NCBI GenBank assembly: GCA_007844125.1
Contig: CM017561.1
Location: 28,394,693-28,458,692, forward strand
DNA length: 64,000 bases
From: Sinonovacula constricta
Lineage: Eukaryota; Mollusca; Bivalvia; Cardiida; Solecurtidae
Reading direction: 5' to 3'
The translations under genes were made by a program, and so were the position numbers. Below are positions 13,816-25,318 of this stretch, piece by piece. Position 1 is the stretch's first letter, and each line of letters starts with the position of its first letter. The notes beneath the pieces are model-generated. The model was not told the origin of the DNA and searched no databases. It saw nothing but the letters and a program-made list of their open reading frames with translations.

Positions 13816-14155
13816 TATTTATATCTTAACATCATACATATGCAATGTATTTGGTAGGTGGTTAGCCAAGATATTGTATTGTTCAATAATAAGCATCAGA
13901 AGAGGTGTTAATAAGGATAAATAGCTAAACACAGTGGCATAACAACCTTCAGACAGAAAAACCTTGAAGCCTTTTTGGAAACTTTTCCATGAAAGATAAT
14001 ATAAGCTCAAGAAATCCAACGCTACCACATCCTTTTAGAAATATTGTTTACAGAAAAATTGTTTTGATAATGGGTCACAGTTCACCATCAAAATATGGTT
14101 TCCATTTTGACTTTTTATAAAATCTAACTGTATATGATATTGTAAAAGAAATTGT

Positions 14156-14468
14156 TTGTTTGTTTATTGGGTTTATCGTGCCACCAACAGTATTTCAGTT
14201 ATCTGGAGACGGTGTCCACTTGAAGCAGTTATAGTGCTGCCTTCACTGTGTATAGCATTTTGGAACACCTGGCATGATACCACACCCAGTCACATTATCC
14301 TGACACCGGGCCAACCAGTCGTGAAACTACCCTTATATTTGCTTGAGCGTTAGCAAGGGAGCTATACCACTACCATTTTTAACGACTTTGGCATGTCGCG
14401 GCCCGGGATCGAACCCGGGGCCTCCCGTACCTGGAGCCGACGCTCTACCATTTGCGCCACCAGTTTCG
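14156..14468 (-). mobile_element. SINE-A copy 1 (tRNA-derived)
   Basis: About 313 bp, read on the minus strand: tRNA-like head with B box GGTTCGATCCCGGG, a unique body and a CCAATAAACAAACAAAC tail. Flanked by a perfect 14-bp target-site duplication, GTAAAAGAAATTGT (14142-14155 and 14469-14482). SINEs are copied by LINE-encoded reverse transcriptase; none is seen here. Confidence 0.93.
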
Positions 14469-14482
14469 GTAAAAGAAATTGT

Positions 14483-16646
14483 ACTTACAATAAAGTAGAA
14501 CAGAAGATCAAAGGACATAATAAAAAGTGAACACTATCAGGAGTTGGGCACCAAATGGTATGAGGCAACAAAACAAAACACTGCAGTAACTTTTGATTCA
14601 ACTTTATTGGACATTTTCGGATGGTAACCTTTAACAAATGTAATAAAAAGAGAAATATTTAATCGGTTGCAATTATTGGTCTCCTGCAACAATTTTCTTT
14701 TTGTATATGTAGATGTATTAAAACTTGCAGTTTTATTACACTTTATATATCCATTACCTTCAATACAAAATGCTGGTCTCATAAACTTGTACTAAACATT
14801 GAAAGATTGGATTAACACAAATGAGATTTTTGCAAATTCTCACGATGTCATGATCTCATACTATCAAGCTACAGGTTGTTTTTTCATTTGTTTATAATAT
14901 AAGTATAATAATATTTCAATTGTTTTGATATAATTTAAATATTATCAATATGTGAATTTATACAAATATTGCTTTTTAATGTGCTTTGTTACAAACTTTT
15001 TAATTATATTCTAAATGCTTCGATTTTGACATAAAAAATATACCTAAAACTAGAATAGCCAAGAAAGGTATATGAGTGCTAATATATTCTTTGTAAAAAT
15101 CTGTAAAATATAATAAAGCATTTTTTTTATCAAATCTAATATTTTGTTCTTGACCAACAGATGTACATGTAATGACAATTTGTGTATTCTTTTCTTAAAA
15201 TAATATTAAAAAATGCTTGACAGTCAGATTTGTAACCTAACAGTAAGATAGTTAAGTATATGTGTAACATTTTCACAACTCTTGCACTTATAACAGAAAA
15301 TCCACCAACAATGTCATTTCACAAGACAAGTCATACAAGGCTGTTATGTTTAAAATAGGATGTCATAAATACAACAAATCACAACATCAGTATAAGGAGG
15401 TGCCTGTATTTCGCATGACTAACAAACTCCCATCACAATCTCCAGAGGGATTAAACAGGATCGTATCACAGTATTGCAGAAAAATAAAAACCTTACACTA
15501 ACTGGCAGATAGAAGGTGAAGATCAATGAACCAATTCATGAAAAAATCTTCAGAGAATTATCATTATCATTATGGATATCATTTATTAAGACAAATGAAT
15601 ATCAACACCAAGTCATTTACTAGGATAGCATTCAAATTAAAACAATAATTAAATGATTTTACACCATATTAATTTGCTAAAACTGATAAATATGTTAAAT
15701 TTTGAATATTAATTCCAAGATTTTTGATAGAAAAATATGTATTTCAACAAAATGTAAAATGTTCTGTCAGATGTTACCAAAGAAATACTCAGAATAATCA
15801 ATGTCCATATGAGTTCTCATGTTTCATGACATTAATTTTATACAATGTTTCATTTTAACCAGTTGTTTTCACAAATTTCTAATATTGTTATATCGTTTTT
15901 TATTCTTTTTAAGTGGTGGTGAAATTTCTTTCTTTGTATTACCTTCATGCCCAAACTTTATTCTAATAAACTTAAACAAGAAAACAGTAACATACTATAA
16001 CAATGACACATCCAGCAGATTGTTGGTAAAAAAATAACAAGAAAAATTGCAACATACAGCTTATTGTTTTCCTTCTTTAAACGTTCAAGCAAAGTTCTAT
16101 TTTTTAAAAATCCTAATTCCAGTCATGCAAAATAATTTTTTTGCTTACAAAAAACAAACAATCAAGCATAAAGTAACTTTGCAATCACATTTATTCATCA
16201 TACATGGGTGAATAAAATTTGTGCCAATATTTGGGTAAGGTTACAAAAATTAACATTTTTTTTAATTTAAACACCATATCCCCATCAACCTATATATATA
16301 TTTCAAAAAGAAAAACATAACAAAGTAAAGCTCATAGGATAAAAAAGCAACCATTTTAGAAGAAAGATAAAGCCAGATGCCACAGCAATTAAAAATTTGT
16401 TCATAAAATTTAGTGTGACAACAGTTTTATTTATTTTAATAAGCTCCCTTAAAAGGCTGATGCATTTTCTGATTATTTCTTTGTAAGATATCAATTTCAA
16501 ACACTGACTAAGACTTCAACAACTTATAACAACATACATTCAATTCAATCAAAAAGGCAGTGAATAACAAGAGTCATTGTCCAGTTTTGTCATGAGAAGA
16601 AAGCTGCAGTTACCAAAGATCCTGTCAATGTTGTTGACTGTGACAT
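14483..16646. other. ALAS 3' flank, AT-rich
   Basis: Contains the likely ALAS 3'UTR on the minus strand immediately below 16647. Several TTTATT hexamers (minus-strand AATAAA) occur, the nearest at 16426-16435. No other gene recognised. Confidence 0.5.
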
Positions 16647-16988
16647 TTAAGCTGCCAGTAATGTAGACTGGAGAGATGAGTAAGTACAATTGGACCTAGC
16701 ACAGATTGGATCCCGGGCAAACAGTCGCTCAAACTCCAGAGGTTTCTGACAGAACTCACAGGTCTTGGGGCATGGGTTTTGGTGAAGTTCCATTCCGTTC
16801 TTCTTCCAGACGTCCACCAGGCTGATGACGAGTCGGTCCATCATTTCTTGGGTGTGGTGGGGCGTGGGTGCAATCCTCAGCCTCTCCTGACCACGGGCAA
16901 CTGTTGGGTAGTTGATGGCCTGGATGTACACATTGTGGTCAGTCATCAGGTCATTGGACATCTTGGTGGCCAAGGCTGCATCCCCTAC
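16647..16988 (-). CDS. ALAS: ALAS final coding exon and stop
   Basis: Encodes residues 498-610 and TAA. It carries the family strings [20 protein letters not shown] and [11 protein letters not shown], then a Cys-rich tail ([14 protein letters not shown]) like that of vertebrate ALAS1. A minus-strand AATAAATAAA lies at 16426-16435, about 215 nt after the stop, and is a reasonable polyadenylation signal. The true transcript end is unknown. Confidence 0.95.
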   Translation of the reverse strand, partial: VGDAALATKMSNDLMTDHNVYIQAINYPTVARGQERLRIAPTPHHTQEMMDRLVISLVDVWKKNGMELHQNPCPKTCEFCQKPLEFERLFARDPICARSNCTYSSLQSTLLAA

Positions 16989-19900
16989 CTGGAGTAGGAG
17001 AGGATATTGTCATTTTGTGTTTCATTGACATCAAAGTAAACATTGTTCAACTTGCATATATCAATAATACCAAAAGATGAAGCCAAAACATTGTTTTAAA
17101 TACCAGATGTCTGAATAGCATTAAAAAGAGGTAAGTTTTGTTTGCAAGGCCTCTTAGACTGCTTGGAATTGATTAAATCTGAATTAAGAAATAAGAATTG
17201 CTTAGGCTTAGAAAAAACAGTGCAGACTTGTTAGAGGAGCTGTTTGATCGGCAAGTATACAACTACTATATGTAACAATGTTTTTATAAGTATATCTTGC
17301 TATGCATTCAAGATGTTGTAAGCCAATAACCAAAATCTTATTATGAGCATGGAGCAAGCTAAGGGCTATATGGTCACAATAAGGTGACCATGAACACCAG
17401 TAATATGACAGAGTTAAAAAAGTTATAAAAACACACACAATAAACATATAAGTGTATTTTGAAATACACAATTAACTAGATCTGTGAATTGAGTCCATTG
17501 TGTACGTACATGTACTGGTATGATGTGACTTGGACAGTGTAGGGCAGGTATACCCGCCTCTACCAGTTTTTCTCGCAGGTATCGTACTGCCTCCTGGTGG
17601 CGGAATCGCAGTTGTCTCCCTTCATCACTACGTAACACCTGCAACAGTTTGAGACAATATTAACAAAATAAAAATGTAGAAGACAGCATCATCACAAATA
17701 AAGAGATGCATTTACATTATCTACTGTATGTTTAATAAAACTAATGATCTCTATACAATAGTAGTAAAATGCAACAGAATATATTGTCTATAAATTCATT
17801 TTTTTCTCAAAAGTTCCAAAAAATTAAACTAATTAAGAACATTAGAAATCAGATCATTAAAAGTAGCAGATGTACACAACTTTTAGAGAACAAACTCTCT
17901 ACTGCCAGTTATTTTAGAAAACTATAAACGAAATCCAGTCGGTACAAATTCAGCAGCTTAGTATTGTGCAAATCAATAAATACAATGTTGGATATGGGCA
18001 CAATATTCAAGTCACTGGTTTGGGCATTTCTGTCAGCAGGAGCTCAGATGCATGGTTGAAGTTATAAACAAGTGGCCCAGAAACATCAGGATAGTTGAGC
18101 TGTTATAAGGACAGATTATTATTTTACTTTGGCTATACATCACAGCCACACAACAATGGTCATTAAAAGAACGTCCTACTATTGTTACAGGACTTCAGAA
18201 TATGACTTGGTAGAAGAATCACCTGAGGACCTTGCCACATCAATTTTTTCCACTCCAGAGACCTAAACCTAGACAGTGGGGGACCTTGAAGTCAAAAGAG
18301 TCTTGCCATTTGGCCACAGGCACCACTGGTGCAAAATGTTTTATTGCATATTCACAGCATCTTATGTTTGTTTGTTTATTGGGTTTATCGTTCCACCAAC
18401 AGTATTTCAGTTATATTGAGACGGTGTCCACTTGAAGCAGATATAGTGCGGCCTTCACTGTGTATAACATGCCGTGAACACCTGGCATGATACCACACCC
18501 AGTCACATTATCCTGACACCGGGCAAACCAATCATGGAACTACCCTTATATTTGCTTGAGCTTTATCAAGGGAGCTATACCACTTTGGTATGTCGCGGCC
18601 CGGGATCGAACCCGGGGCCTCCCGTACCTGGAGCCGACGCTCTACTGATTGCGCTACCAGGGCATCTTATGATGATATGATCTTCATACCTTCAACCCCA
18701 AATTAGTCCATATGGCCAGTCGTTGATACTAATCTCAAAAGTTCACATAGTAAATAGTATTCTTTATTCACAAACAGCTGTTTTATCTTGAATGGTGTAG
18801 TTAGTATGGTAAGCACATGTTTACCTTGACGGATGCCAGGGCGCCAGCGAGAGTTGTTGGTGGGAGAGAGGTGGTGAAGATAAAACCTGCTGCATAGCTC
18901 CTGATCATGTCCACAACATTAGCACTAGCAGCAATATACCCTCCTATATTACCAAATGCCTTTCCTGTAGAAAGATAGGACAAGTTATATATTCCAGTTC
19001 AAATTGTCTTAAATAAACTTTTCAAATAAACATGCATTATTTTAAAAAGGGGTATTTCGTCTGAAGTTAAACAATGATAATAGGCTGATAATTTTTTAAA
19101 GTTGTTAAATTATCAAAAAGGAATTTACTCTTATGGAATATTGAAAATGCAAAAATAACCATGTGTTAATTTTGTGCCCACATAGGATGCCGTACCCAGA
19201 GTTCCTGTAATGATATCCATCTGGTCCATACAGCCATCCCTCTCTCCTACTCCGGCACCATTTCGGCCATACAGCCCAACAGCATGCACCTCGTCCACAA
19301 ATGTCATGGCTCCATACTTGTGTGACACCTCACACAGTTCCTTCAGAGGACACACAGCACCTGGTAAAGAATTGTATCCATGTAACATTTCACATCATGT
19401 TGTATTGCCTTCTTGCTCAAGTTTACAAAGACAATGTTATAGAATAAAAAAAGGGCCAATTTCAGAAATTCGGCCTAAAAAATAACAGGGCCAATATAAA
19501 GAGCAACTTGATTAGCTCAAAAGTTGATATTAATTGGGTGATATGAAATCATCTAATCAATTAATTCAACGATATAAAACACCATCATATATTCATTAGA
19601 TTTATACAATACAAACTACAACATATCTTAATAATAGTTATACAATATAAAAATCTTTATACATTCATTAAAGTTATTTATTTGAATAAATCAATACCAA
19701 CACAATCATATATTTATTAGAGTGTATTGACTTAAAAGCCATCATGTATTCATAAGAGTTCTACAATATAAACACTAATATAAATTCCTCAGAATTATAA
19801 GATTTAAACACGATCATATAATCCCTATAGTTAAAGATATTAACACTTTCCTATGAGTTTAAATATCTATTATTATTCATCCTTTCACTGCTAGCTGCCT

Positions 19901-22900
19901 TATTCATAGTTCTTCAATATGCAACTTGCAAAAATAAAGAAATAGAGAGAATCTTGCTTTTTTGTTGTTGTTGGGTTCATTGTTCCGCATACAGTATTTC
20001 AGTTATCTGGAGACGGTGTCCACTTAAAGCTGTGTATAGCAAGCTGTGAACACCTGGCAGGATACCACACTCAGTCACATTATCCTGTGGAACTACCCTT
20101 ATTTTCGGTTAAGGCAGAGCATGAGAGCCATAACACTATAATTTTCAATGACTGCACTATCTGCTGCTAAGTTTCTAGCAATGTTTCTTAGTGAACTGTT
20201 TGCATGTAGATATAAGATATAAAAAGGCAACTGAGACTTAGGATGTGTATTTAACAAAATGTAACATAAGACGGATTTAAGGCTGTTAAGATTTTTTATA
20301 AGTTAAAGGAGAATCAGAAATCATCCTTGTGGCCTTACCATCCATGGAATGTACGGTCTCAAAGGCAACAATCTTCGGTATGGACCTATCCACCTTCCTT
20401 AGGAGTTCCTCTAGATGTTCAGGGTCATTGTGACGGAACAGGTGCTTGGGGGCACCACTGGTACGTATACCATGGATCATAGATGCATGGTTACCCTGGT
20501 CAGAAAAGATGTGCACACCTACAAATACAAACATATTGAAACTCTTAAAGGTGTAAACAAAATAAACATATGCAGAATTTCTTTGCATTTTCAATTTTTG
20601 CTTTTTTGCATGTCTATTTGGCACAGCATAAGCTTCTTAAGCACAGACATTAGTAATGGTAATGAAGTAATCTTTACCTAGTAGGTTCAAGCCTTTACTT
20701 ACTGATATAAAGTGACAGCATTTTTTCTCCAAGTAAAAGATAACCCTGTTCCCTCCTGAAAATACTGCTGAAATTTACGCTATTGGATTTTATACCCAAA
20801 CCGCTAAAAAAACAATGCCATTATTACCAATCCAACCAAGAAATAATTACAGTTAAGCCAGAAAATCTGCACTAACCTGGTAGTGCCTTGCCAAGGGTGT
20901 AGAGAGTGGAGTCATTAGCCACAAAACAGGACGTGAAGATCAGGGCTGCCTCCTTGTTGTGTAAAGAGGCCAACTCCTGTTCCAGGGCCTCGTGGAGTGG
21001 CGAGTTACCAGAGATGTTCCGTGTGCCTCCTGCCCCAGCACCATGCTTCTCGAGGGCTTGTCTAAGGAAACACATTATTCAAAATAAATCAAAATATAGT
21101 ACAGTATTCAATACGAATTCATTATTCCATTAACTTTTTGTTACATGCCTCTTGTGAGTCCGCAGTACCTGATTGTAAGAGTAAGATTAACCTACAGCAA
21201 TTGTAAGTAATCTTACTATTTACCAATATCTTCTTTTTCACTATTGAAATAAATTGCCGTACACATACTACAGCCTTTTTAGAATATAACTTAACTTTGT
21301 GCAAATTGCAACTATTAGTTTGTCAACATATAATAACTGTTCATTATTGACTTCTTTCTGAGCTTGCAGGAAGAAACTCCTTAACTTTTTATAAAAAACC
21401 TGGATGACAAAGTCAAATGGATAAGTTCCTACAACTTATAACTCTTCTCAACTACTGACTTCCTGGGTAGAACCAGTACTCAGTTACTGAGTACCTGGAG
21501 CAATGTGCTGTAAATACTCTTATTAAAGGACTAACATCATATGGTTGGTTTCATGGTTCAAACATGGGACTTTCCAATCTAGAATCTGATGTTTTCCCCA
21601 CTAGATGATGGATGCCCACAGAAATGATAAAATTCCAAAATGACATGGAGTACAGACAAAGAATAGTCATGACTTTCATGGTACAAATGAAGACAGCACT
21701 GGTTAGGATCTATTCCAGAACTTAACTAGTTTCAAATTATAATTTGCTGATGTAAAAATATTGTTTCTGCAGGATTGTCATTAGGAGGCGGCTGGCGGCC
21801 GATTTGACCGCCTCAAATGGAAATCGGGCCGCCTCAAATTTGGAAAAAAAAAATGAAAATTGGTCAAGAGCATGCCCCTGGACCCCCCTGGCAGTGCTTC
21901 TCGCCTTCGACACTCGCATAGCCTAGCCTCCTCAAAAGTTAATTGAGCCTGCTCAAAATATTTCTCATGACAACCCTGATCTGGCTTTACCTCACAGCCT
22001 CTGTGACCTTGGGGTGCCAGCTCATGCCCAGGTAGTCGTTACTGCACCAGACACTGATGTCCTTGCGGCCGGCACTAAACTCCTCAGCAAGAGGGAACTT
22101 CACTCCTTTACGCATCACCTTCTTGAACACACGATAGGAGTGGTCCTGCTTCTTCTTCTCTATCTGCCCCACAAAAAACTTGTTGTAGTCAAACATCGAG
22201 GAAGGGGAGCCTGAAATACAGAGGAAGCGAGAAATGGGAATTTTCAGCAAATAATATTTATTACTTACAGGGGAAACAACAGAGCAATTAACCTGGGGAG
22301 AAAAAAATTGGTGAGGATTTAACAACTATGTAAAATATGAAAAAAGTTTCCATTTTATCTTTTCTTGTTGTCAATATTTAGTGCTTGAATCTAGTTGATA
22401 TTGAAAGATTGTACAATGTCATCCTTAAAGCCTAGATACTGACAACACATCTGCAGAGTATGAATGAATACAAACCAGGGTGCGTACCATGGGTACCCCC
22501 CGACCCTCCAGTATGGTTCTTGCTTGGCTGCTGGTTGGGTCCCTCAGGGGTCAGACCAATAGGCGGGTCAGTAAGAGGGGCCACAGGGGCAGGGCTAGGG
22601 TCCTGATTGACAGCTGACATCATGGTCTCATGTACACTCATCTCCTTGGCACCAGCGTTGGTCAGTGTCACACCTGCAGGGGAGCAAGGACAGATAGAAT
22701 ACATTTACATATAGGAATAATGGACTATAATTCACAAATTTCTACCTATGTAAAATGTACCCATGGGATTTGCATATTTTTAAATTCATGTATAAGATTG
22801 TTTCATATATAGTCATGTTATATCTAGAATGGAGGTTTACTGCATAACTTGAATATATATGCCACTATGGCTATCTAAAAAAATTTCAGGTGACAAATGA

Positions 22901-25318
22901 ACATTGTAAATTATGATTGAACCATTTGTCTGTTGTTTTTTTTTAACTTTTCTTCAATATACTGATGAAGGTATTTTGACAGCAGCAAAGTCTAAGGGAA
23001 AGAAATCTTTCAGGATCATAAGTCCAGCCTAGGTGGTCTCCCTTGTGTACTCACATTGGCCAGGTTTGGAAAATATAGTTATGAAGCAGAGCTGGCTAGA
23101 AAGCATTTTCAATTTGCAGGAACTTAGTCAGATACAATTAACACTGACATACACCTTCCTGATTGACAGTGATACACACATCCGGGCAGACAGATGGACA
23201 CAAAGTAAAGTAAACATACATGCAGGGAAGACATGGGCGATATAAGTCTGACAACCAAAGGTGTGATATGCAGTGTTTTCTCTAGACCAAAATATTTGAA
23301 GGTCATTTCTGACCCTCCTGTCCGAAAAGTGGGGGACATTTACAAAAAGATGGGTCACAACTATTTATTGTAAACTGAGCGCGTGTCACACACTGCAGCT
23401 TCGTTTATTGCAGCGACCAGAGACTTGGATAGTCTGTTCATGTCGCTTCTAAGTGACTGAGATTCTAAGGCAGCCTTGTGTTGATTAGAGGAAATATGTC
23501 TCGTTGGCGTAGAAGCACGAAAGTACAGCCTGATGTGAAAGGATTGTCCTTCCCGTCAGATATACAAACTGAACAAGTCATTTTATTGTCAAATCGCAAC
23601 CAAAAATGCTGCTCCAACCATTCTTTTCAGTACTCCCGTTTCGGCCCAGGATTTTGTATTTGCTTTTTCGTTGGGGTTCATCATTCGCCACGCTGTTGGT
23701 ACTAACAGCTGCTGTAGATTCCGCCGATGCCTGATTGTTATTTTGGTCATTTTTTGCGGCAAAATAGAATGTTAACCTGCACTGTTTAGCAGCAGCCATC
23801 GGGAAATTTTCCCCAGGAAATGACGAAACAATCTGTATTGTCTTGGCGCTCACAACTAAAAGTGAATTCTAAATAAAGCGTCTACAACAGGTCACATGAT
23901 ACGGTTTTCAATTAAATCTAAGTCGCTGCCGAATAGTTGCGTCACGGAAAACGCTCGGCTGTTATAACATTGTGCCAAATTAAAGTATATTGCGTCAAAA
24001 ATGCAGAAAACGCGCTCTAGAGAAAACACTGGATATGTATGGTGTAGTCGACCAAGTAGACAGAAAAACTGACAGATAGCAATACGACAGGTATGCTGCA
24101 ATTAATACACACACAGCATGAAGATTAATAGAGATACACTGATGACAATACCTGACTTGTTGGAGACGTGGAAAATATCCGACTGGTCTGCCAGGGTGGT
24201 AGGCTGGATAGACTTGAGCTCATTGGCCAAGAAGGGACACTGGCTCTTCTCAGGCTTGGTGTCTAAGGTATCAGAAGTTGAAATGTTTTGTGTGATTGAA
24301 AATTGTAGAAAATTTAACAAACTAAGAATTATAAGTATAGTGTTGTTTGTTTTTTGCTACATCATGCCTACACAATCATCGTCATATTGGCAGCATCCAG
24401 CTACTTATTGGTGAGGAAGACTCCTGGGGTAAGTCAGAGTAGCACCACTGGCGCACCGTAGTTTGCTAGAAAACCTCCCCACATGATAGTTCTTGCCTAG
24501 ACTGGGACTCTAGACTGAATCCAAGCAATGAGGGACTCCTTAGTTTTAATATCAAACCCACTTTAATATTTTTATTAGTATGCATAAACATTCTTGTAAA
24601 ATAACATGTAGTACAATGTCAATCATTACTGTAGAACATATAGACCTACTTTTAAAAATAACATTTTGCAATTATGACAAATACAAAATTTAATCATTCA
24701 ACTAAACATGGCTTATTATGAAACTTTATTTTCATTCAGGAGAACCAATCTCTAGAATATCATAACTCACCAAAATCACTTGTTTAACCTGTATTTTAGG
24801 CATTATTACAACCCGTTTTATAATAAAACCCATTTTGTAGTGAATTAATTTTGTCCAAAATCTTGACACATCAAGCTGAAAAATTAAGTGACTCAAAAGT
24901 ATATAAAAACAATTTTAAATGCTGCAAATTGGTGTGATTTCATGGTTTACTCTCGATTTCCAGCCAACTGAGGCAAGAATATAAAGATATTTTGTCAAAA
25001 AATAAGTTTACTATAAAACGGGTTGGCCAACGTGAAAAAATTTACTAAAAAAACGGTTTTATTATAAAACAGTAGGTTTACAATGCACCCTATTTTTAGA
25101 GAATAGTATAAGAAGAAAAAAATAAGTATTCATTACATTTTTTTCCAGGACTTACCATTAGGGCTGGCTGATGCTACCGCCTGTATGTCCGCACTGCTGA
25201 GCATGCGGGTCATCACGGGGCAGCTTGTCACATGGTTTGACAGCAGCGTGCGGGCATTCTGGGTAATTTGGTTGATCGATACCCTAGTTAGGAATGGGCA
25301 GCGTAGAGCCTTCATCAT
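16647..25318 (-). CDS. ALAS: 5-aminolevulinate synthase, ten coding exons
   Basis: Condenses glycine and succinyl-CoA to 5-aminolevulinate in the mitochondrial matrix; PLP-dependent, first and usually rate-limiting step of haem synthesis. Exons in transcript order: 25318-25156, 24262-24152, 22673-22476, 22210-21991, 21061-20877, 20518-20339, 19360-19196, 18964-18825, 17638-17510, 16988-16647. All borders are GT/AG and phases agree; total 1833 nt, 610 residues plus TAA, close to the vertebrate enzymes (about 590-640). Residues 1-157 form a presequence and linker with Cys-Pro motifs at 7-8, 33-34 and 63-64. The catalytic core runs from about 163 to 575, with [13 protein letters not shown] (237-249), DEVH (375-378) and the Schiff-base lysine K409. 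The start is the first of two adjacent Met codons in the first coding exon, 7 nt after a splice acceptor. Non-coding upstream exons were not located. Identification rests on family motifs read by eye; very sure of the family, less sure of the exon 3 donor. Confidence 0.96.
17510..17638 (-). CDS. ALAS: ALAS coding exon 9
   Basis: A 129-nt phase 0-0 exon encoding residues 455-497, from VLRSDEGR to the conserved HCPSHIIPV. The donor GTACGT after 17510 was chosen over a second GT four bases later because it joins in frame to [14 protein letters not shown] of the next exon, matching the family. Confidence 0.93.
18367..18661 (-). mobile_element. SINE-A copy 2, in an ALAS intron
   Basis: Same family as the copy at 14156, same orientation as ALAS, between coding exons 8 and 9. 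Target-site duplication GCATCTTATG at 18357-18366 and 18662-18671. Lacks about 18 bp before the tRNA-like head. Confidence 0.93.
18825..18964 (-). CDS. ALAS: ALAS coding exon 8: catalytic lysine
   Basis: Encodes residues 408-454. K409, the Schiff-base lysine for PLP, is the first complete codon, in [12 protein letters not shown]. It is followed by [15 protein letters not shown], the Arg/Ser-rich active-site strand typical of ALAS. Acceptor CTACAG, donor GTAAAC, phase 0. Confidence 0.95.
19196..19360 (-). CDS. ALAS: ALAS coding exon 7: DEVH motif
   Basis: A 165-nt phase 1-1 exon encoding residues 353-407. [11 protein letters not shown] carries Asp375, which by family homology pairs with the PLP pyridine nitrogen, and His378. 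It ends at MDIITGTLG, directly before the catalytic lysine. Acceptor TACCAG, donor GTACGG. Confidence 0.95.
19957..20155 (-). mobile_element. SINE-A copy 3, degenerate fragment
   Basis: Shares CAGTATTTCAGTTATCTGGA, GACGGTGTCCACTT and the CACATTATCCTG block with full copies but has internal deletions and lacks the tRNA-like head. Lies in the intron between ALAS coding exons 6 and 7. No target duplication seen. Confidence 0.8.
20339..20518 (-). CDS. ALAS: ALAS coding exon 6: PLP-domain core
   Basis: A 180-nt phase 1-1 exon encoding residues 293-352, with [19 protein letters not shown] and [12 protein letters not shown], all hallmark strings of the alpha-oxoamine synthase fold. Acceptor TTTGTAG, donor GTAAGG. 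Confidence 0.96.
20877..21061 (-). CDS. ALAS: ALAS coding exon 5: glycine-rich loop
   Basis: Encodes residues 231-292 with the near-invariant [13 protein letters not shown], then the [20 protein letters not shown] segment found in all ALAS proteins and contributing to substrate and PLP contacts. Acceptor CCTTAG, donor GTTAGT. Confidence 0.96.
21770..21978. mobile_element. MITE-like inverted-repeat element by an ALAS splice donor
   Basis: Ends are near-inverted copies of CAGGGTTGTCATGAG, a hAT-like terminus. The inside has GC-rich GGCCGCCTCAAAT repeats unlike the surrounding intron. Its inner edge is 12 bp from the end of ALAS coding exon 4. No target duplication was resolved. Confidence 0.6.
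21991..22210 (-). CDS. ALAS: ALAS coding exon 4: start of catalytic core
   Basis: Encodes residues 158-231, opening with [10 protein letters not shown] and carrying [10 protein letters not shown] and the ALAS signature [16 protein letters not shown]. Acceptor TTTCAG, donor GTAAAG, phase 2. A 209-bp inverted-repeat element (21770-21978) lies only 12 bp beyond the exon's 3' border. Confidence 0.96.
22476..22673 (-). CDS. ALAS: ALAS coding exon 3: low-complexity linker
   Basis: Encodes residues 92-157, a Pro, Gly, Thr and Ser-rich linker between presequence and catalytic core; such linkers are poorly conserved in the family. Acceptor CTGCAG. Two in-phase donors are possible: GTTTGT after 22476 and GTACGC after 22488. 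They differ by 12 nt, so the protein would be 610 or 606 residues. The longer form is reported. Confidence 0.82.
23271..24031. mobile_element. hAT-like DNA element in an ALAS intron
   Basis: 761 bp with inverted ends CAGTGTTTTCTCTAGA and a flanking duplication GATATG (23265-23270 and 24032-24037). hAT elements usually duplicate 8 bp, so class assignment is tentative. The minus strand holds a 91-codon frame (23578-23853) whose [10 protein letters not shown] and later basic segment recall N-termini of hAT-derived zinc-finger proteins; no catalytic domain is present. Probably a non-autonomous deletion derivative. Confidence 0.7.
24152..24262 (-). CDS. ALAS: ALAS coding exon 2: third haem-regulatory motif
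   Basis: A 111-nt phase 1-1 exon encoding residues 55-91. It contains [10 protein letters not shown] (Cys63-Pro64), the counterpart of the KCPFL motif in vertebrate ALAS1. Acceptor CCTTAG, donor GTATTG. Because its length is a multiple of three, skipping it would keep frame and remove this motif. Confidence 0.9.
24338..24510 (-). mobile_element. SINE-C copy 1, diverged
   Basis: Shares with 45015-45256 the T-rich tail, the CTACTTATTGGTGAGGAAGA block, GGCGCACCGTAGTTTGCTAG and AAAACCTCCCCACATGATAG. Its tRNA-like head is poorly preserved. Lies just upstream of ALAS coding exon 2. Confidence 0.65.
24801..25085. mobile_element. small inverted-repeat element
   Basis: Arms of about 50 bp at 24801-24850 and 25036-25085 are imperfect reverse complements around GTTTTATAATAAAACC. 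A second inverted copy of CAACCCGTTTTATAGTAAA lies inside the right arm. Probably an old MITE. No target duplication resolved. Confidence 0.45.
25156..25318 (-). CDS. ALAS: ALAS coding exon 1: mitochondrial presequence
   Basis: Encodes residues 1-54 plus one base (phase 1). It begins [13 protein letters not shown] and is rich in Arg, Ser and Thr with few acids, as expected of a matrix-targeting peptide. Two Cys-Pro haem-regulatory motifs, RCPFL (Cys7) and SCPVM (Cys33), match the positions of the first two in vertebrate ALAS1. The donor GTAAGT follows directly. A TTTTAG acceptor at 25326-25327 puts the exon's 5' border at 25325, so only 7 nt of 5'UTR are in this exon. Confidence 0.93.

Noticed and set aside
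14397..14465. tRNA genes (GGTTCGATCCCGGG B boxes at several sites)
   Set aside because: They are heads of SINEs with bodies, tails and target-site duplications; no cloverleaf-complete stand-alone tRNA was found.
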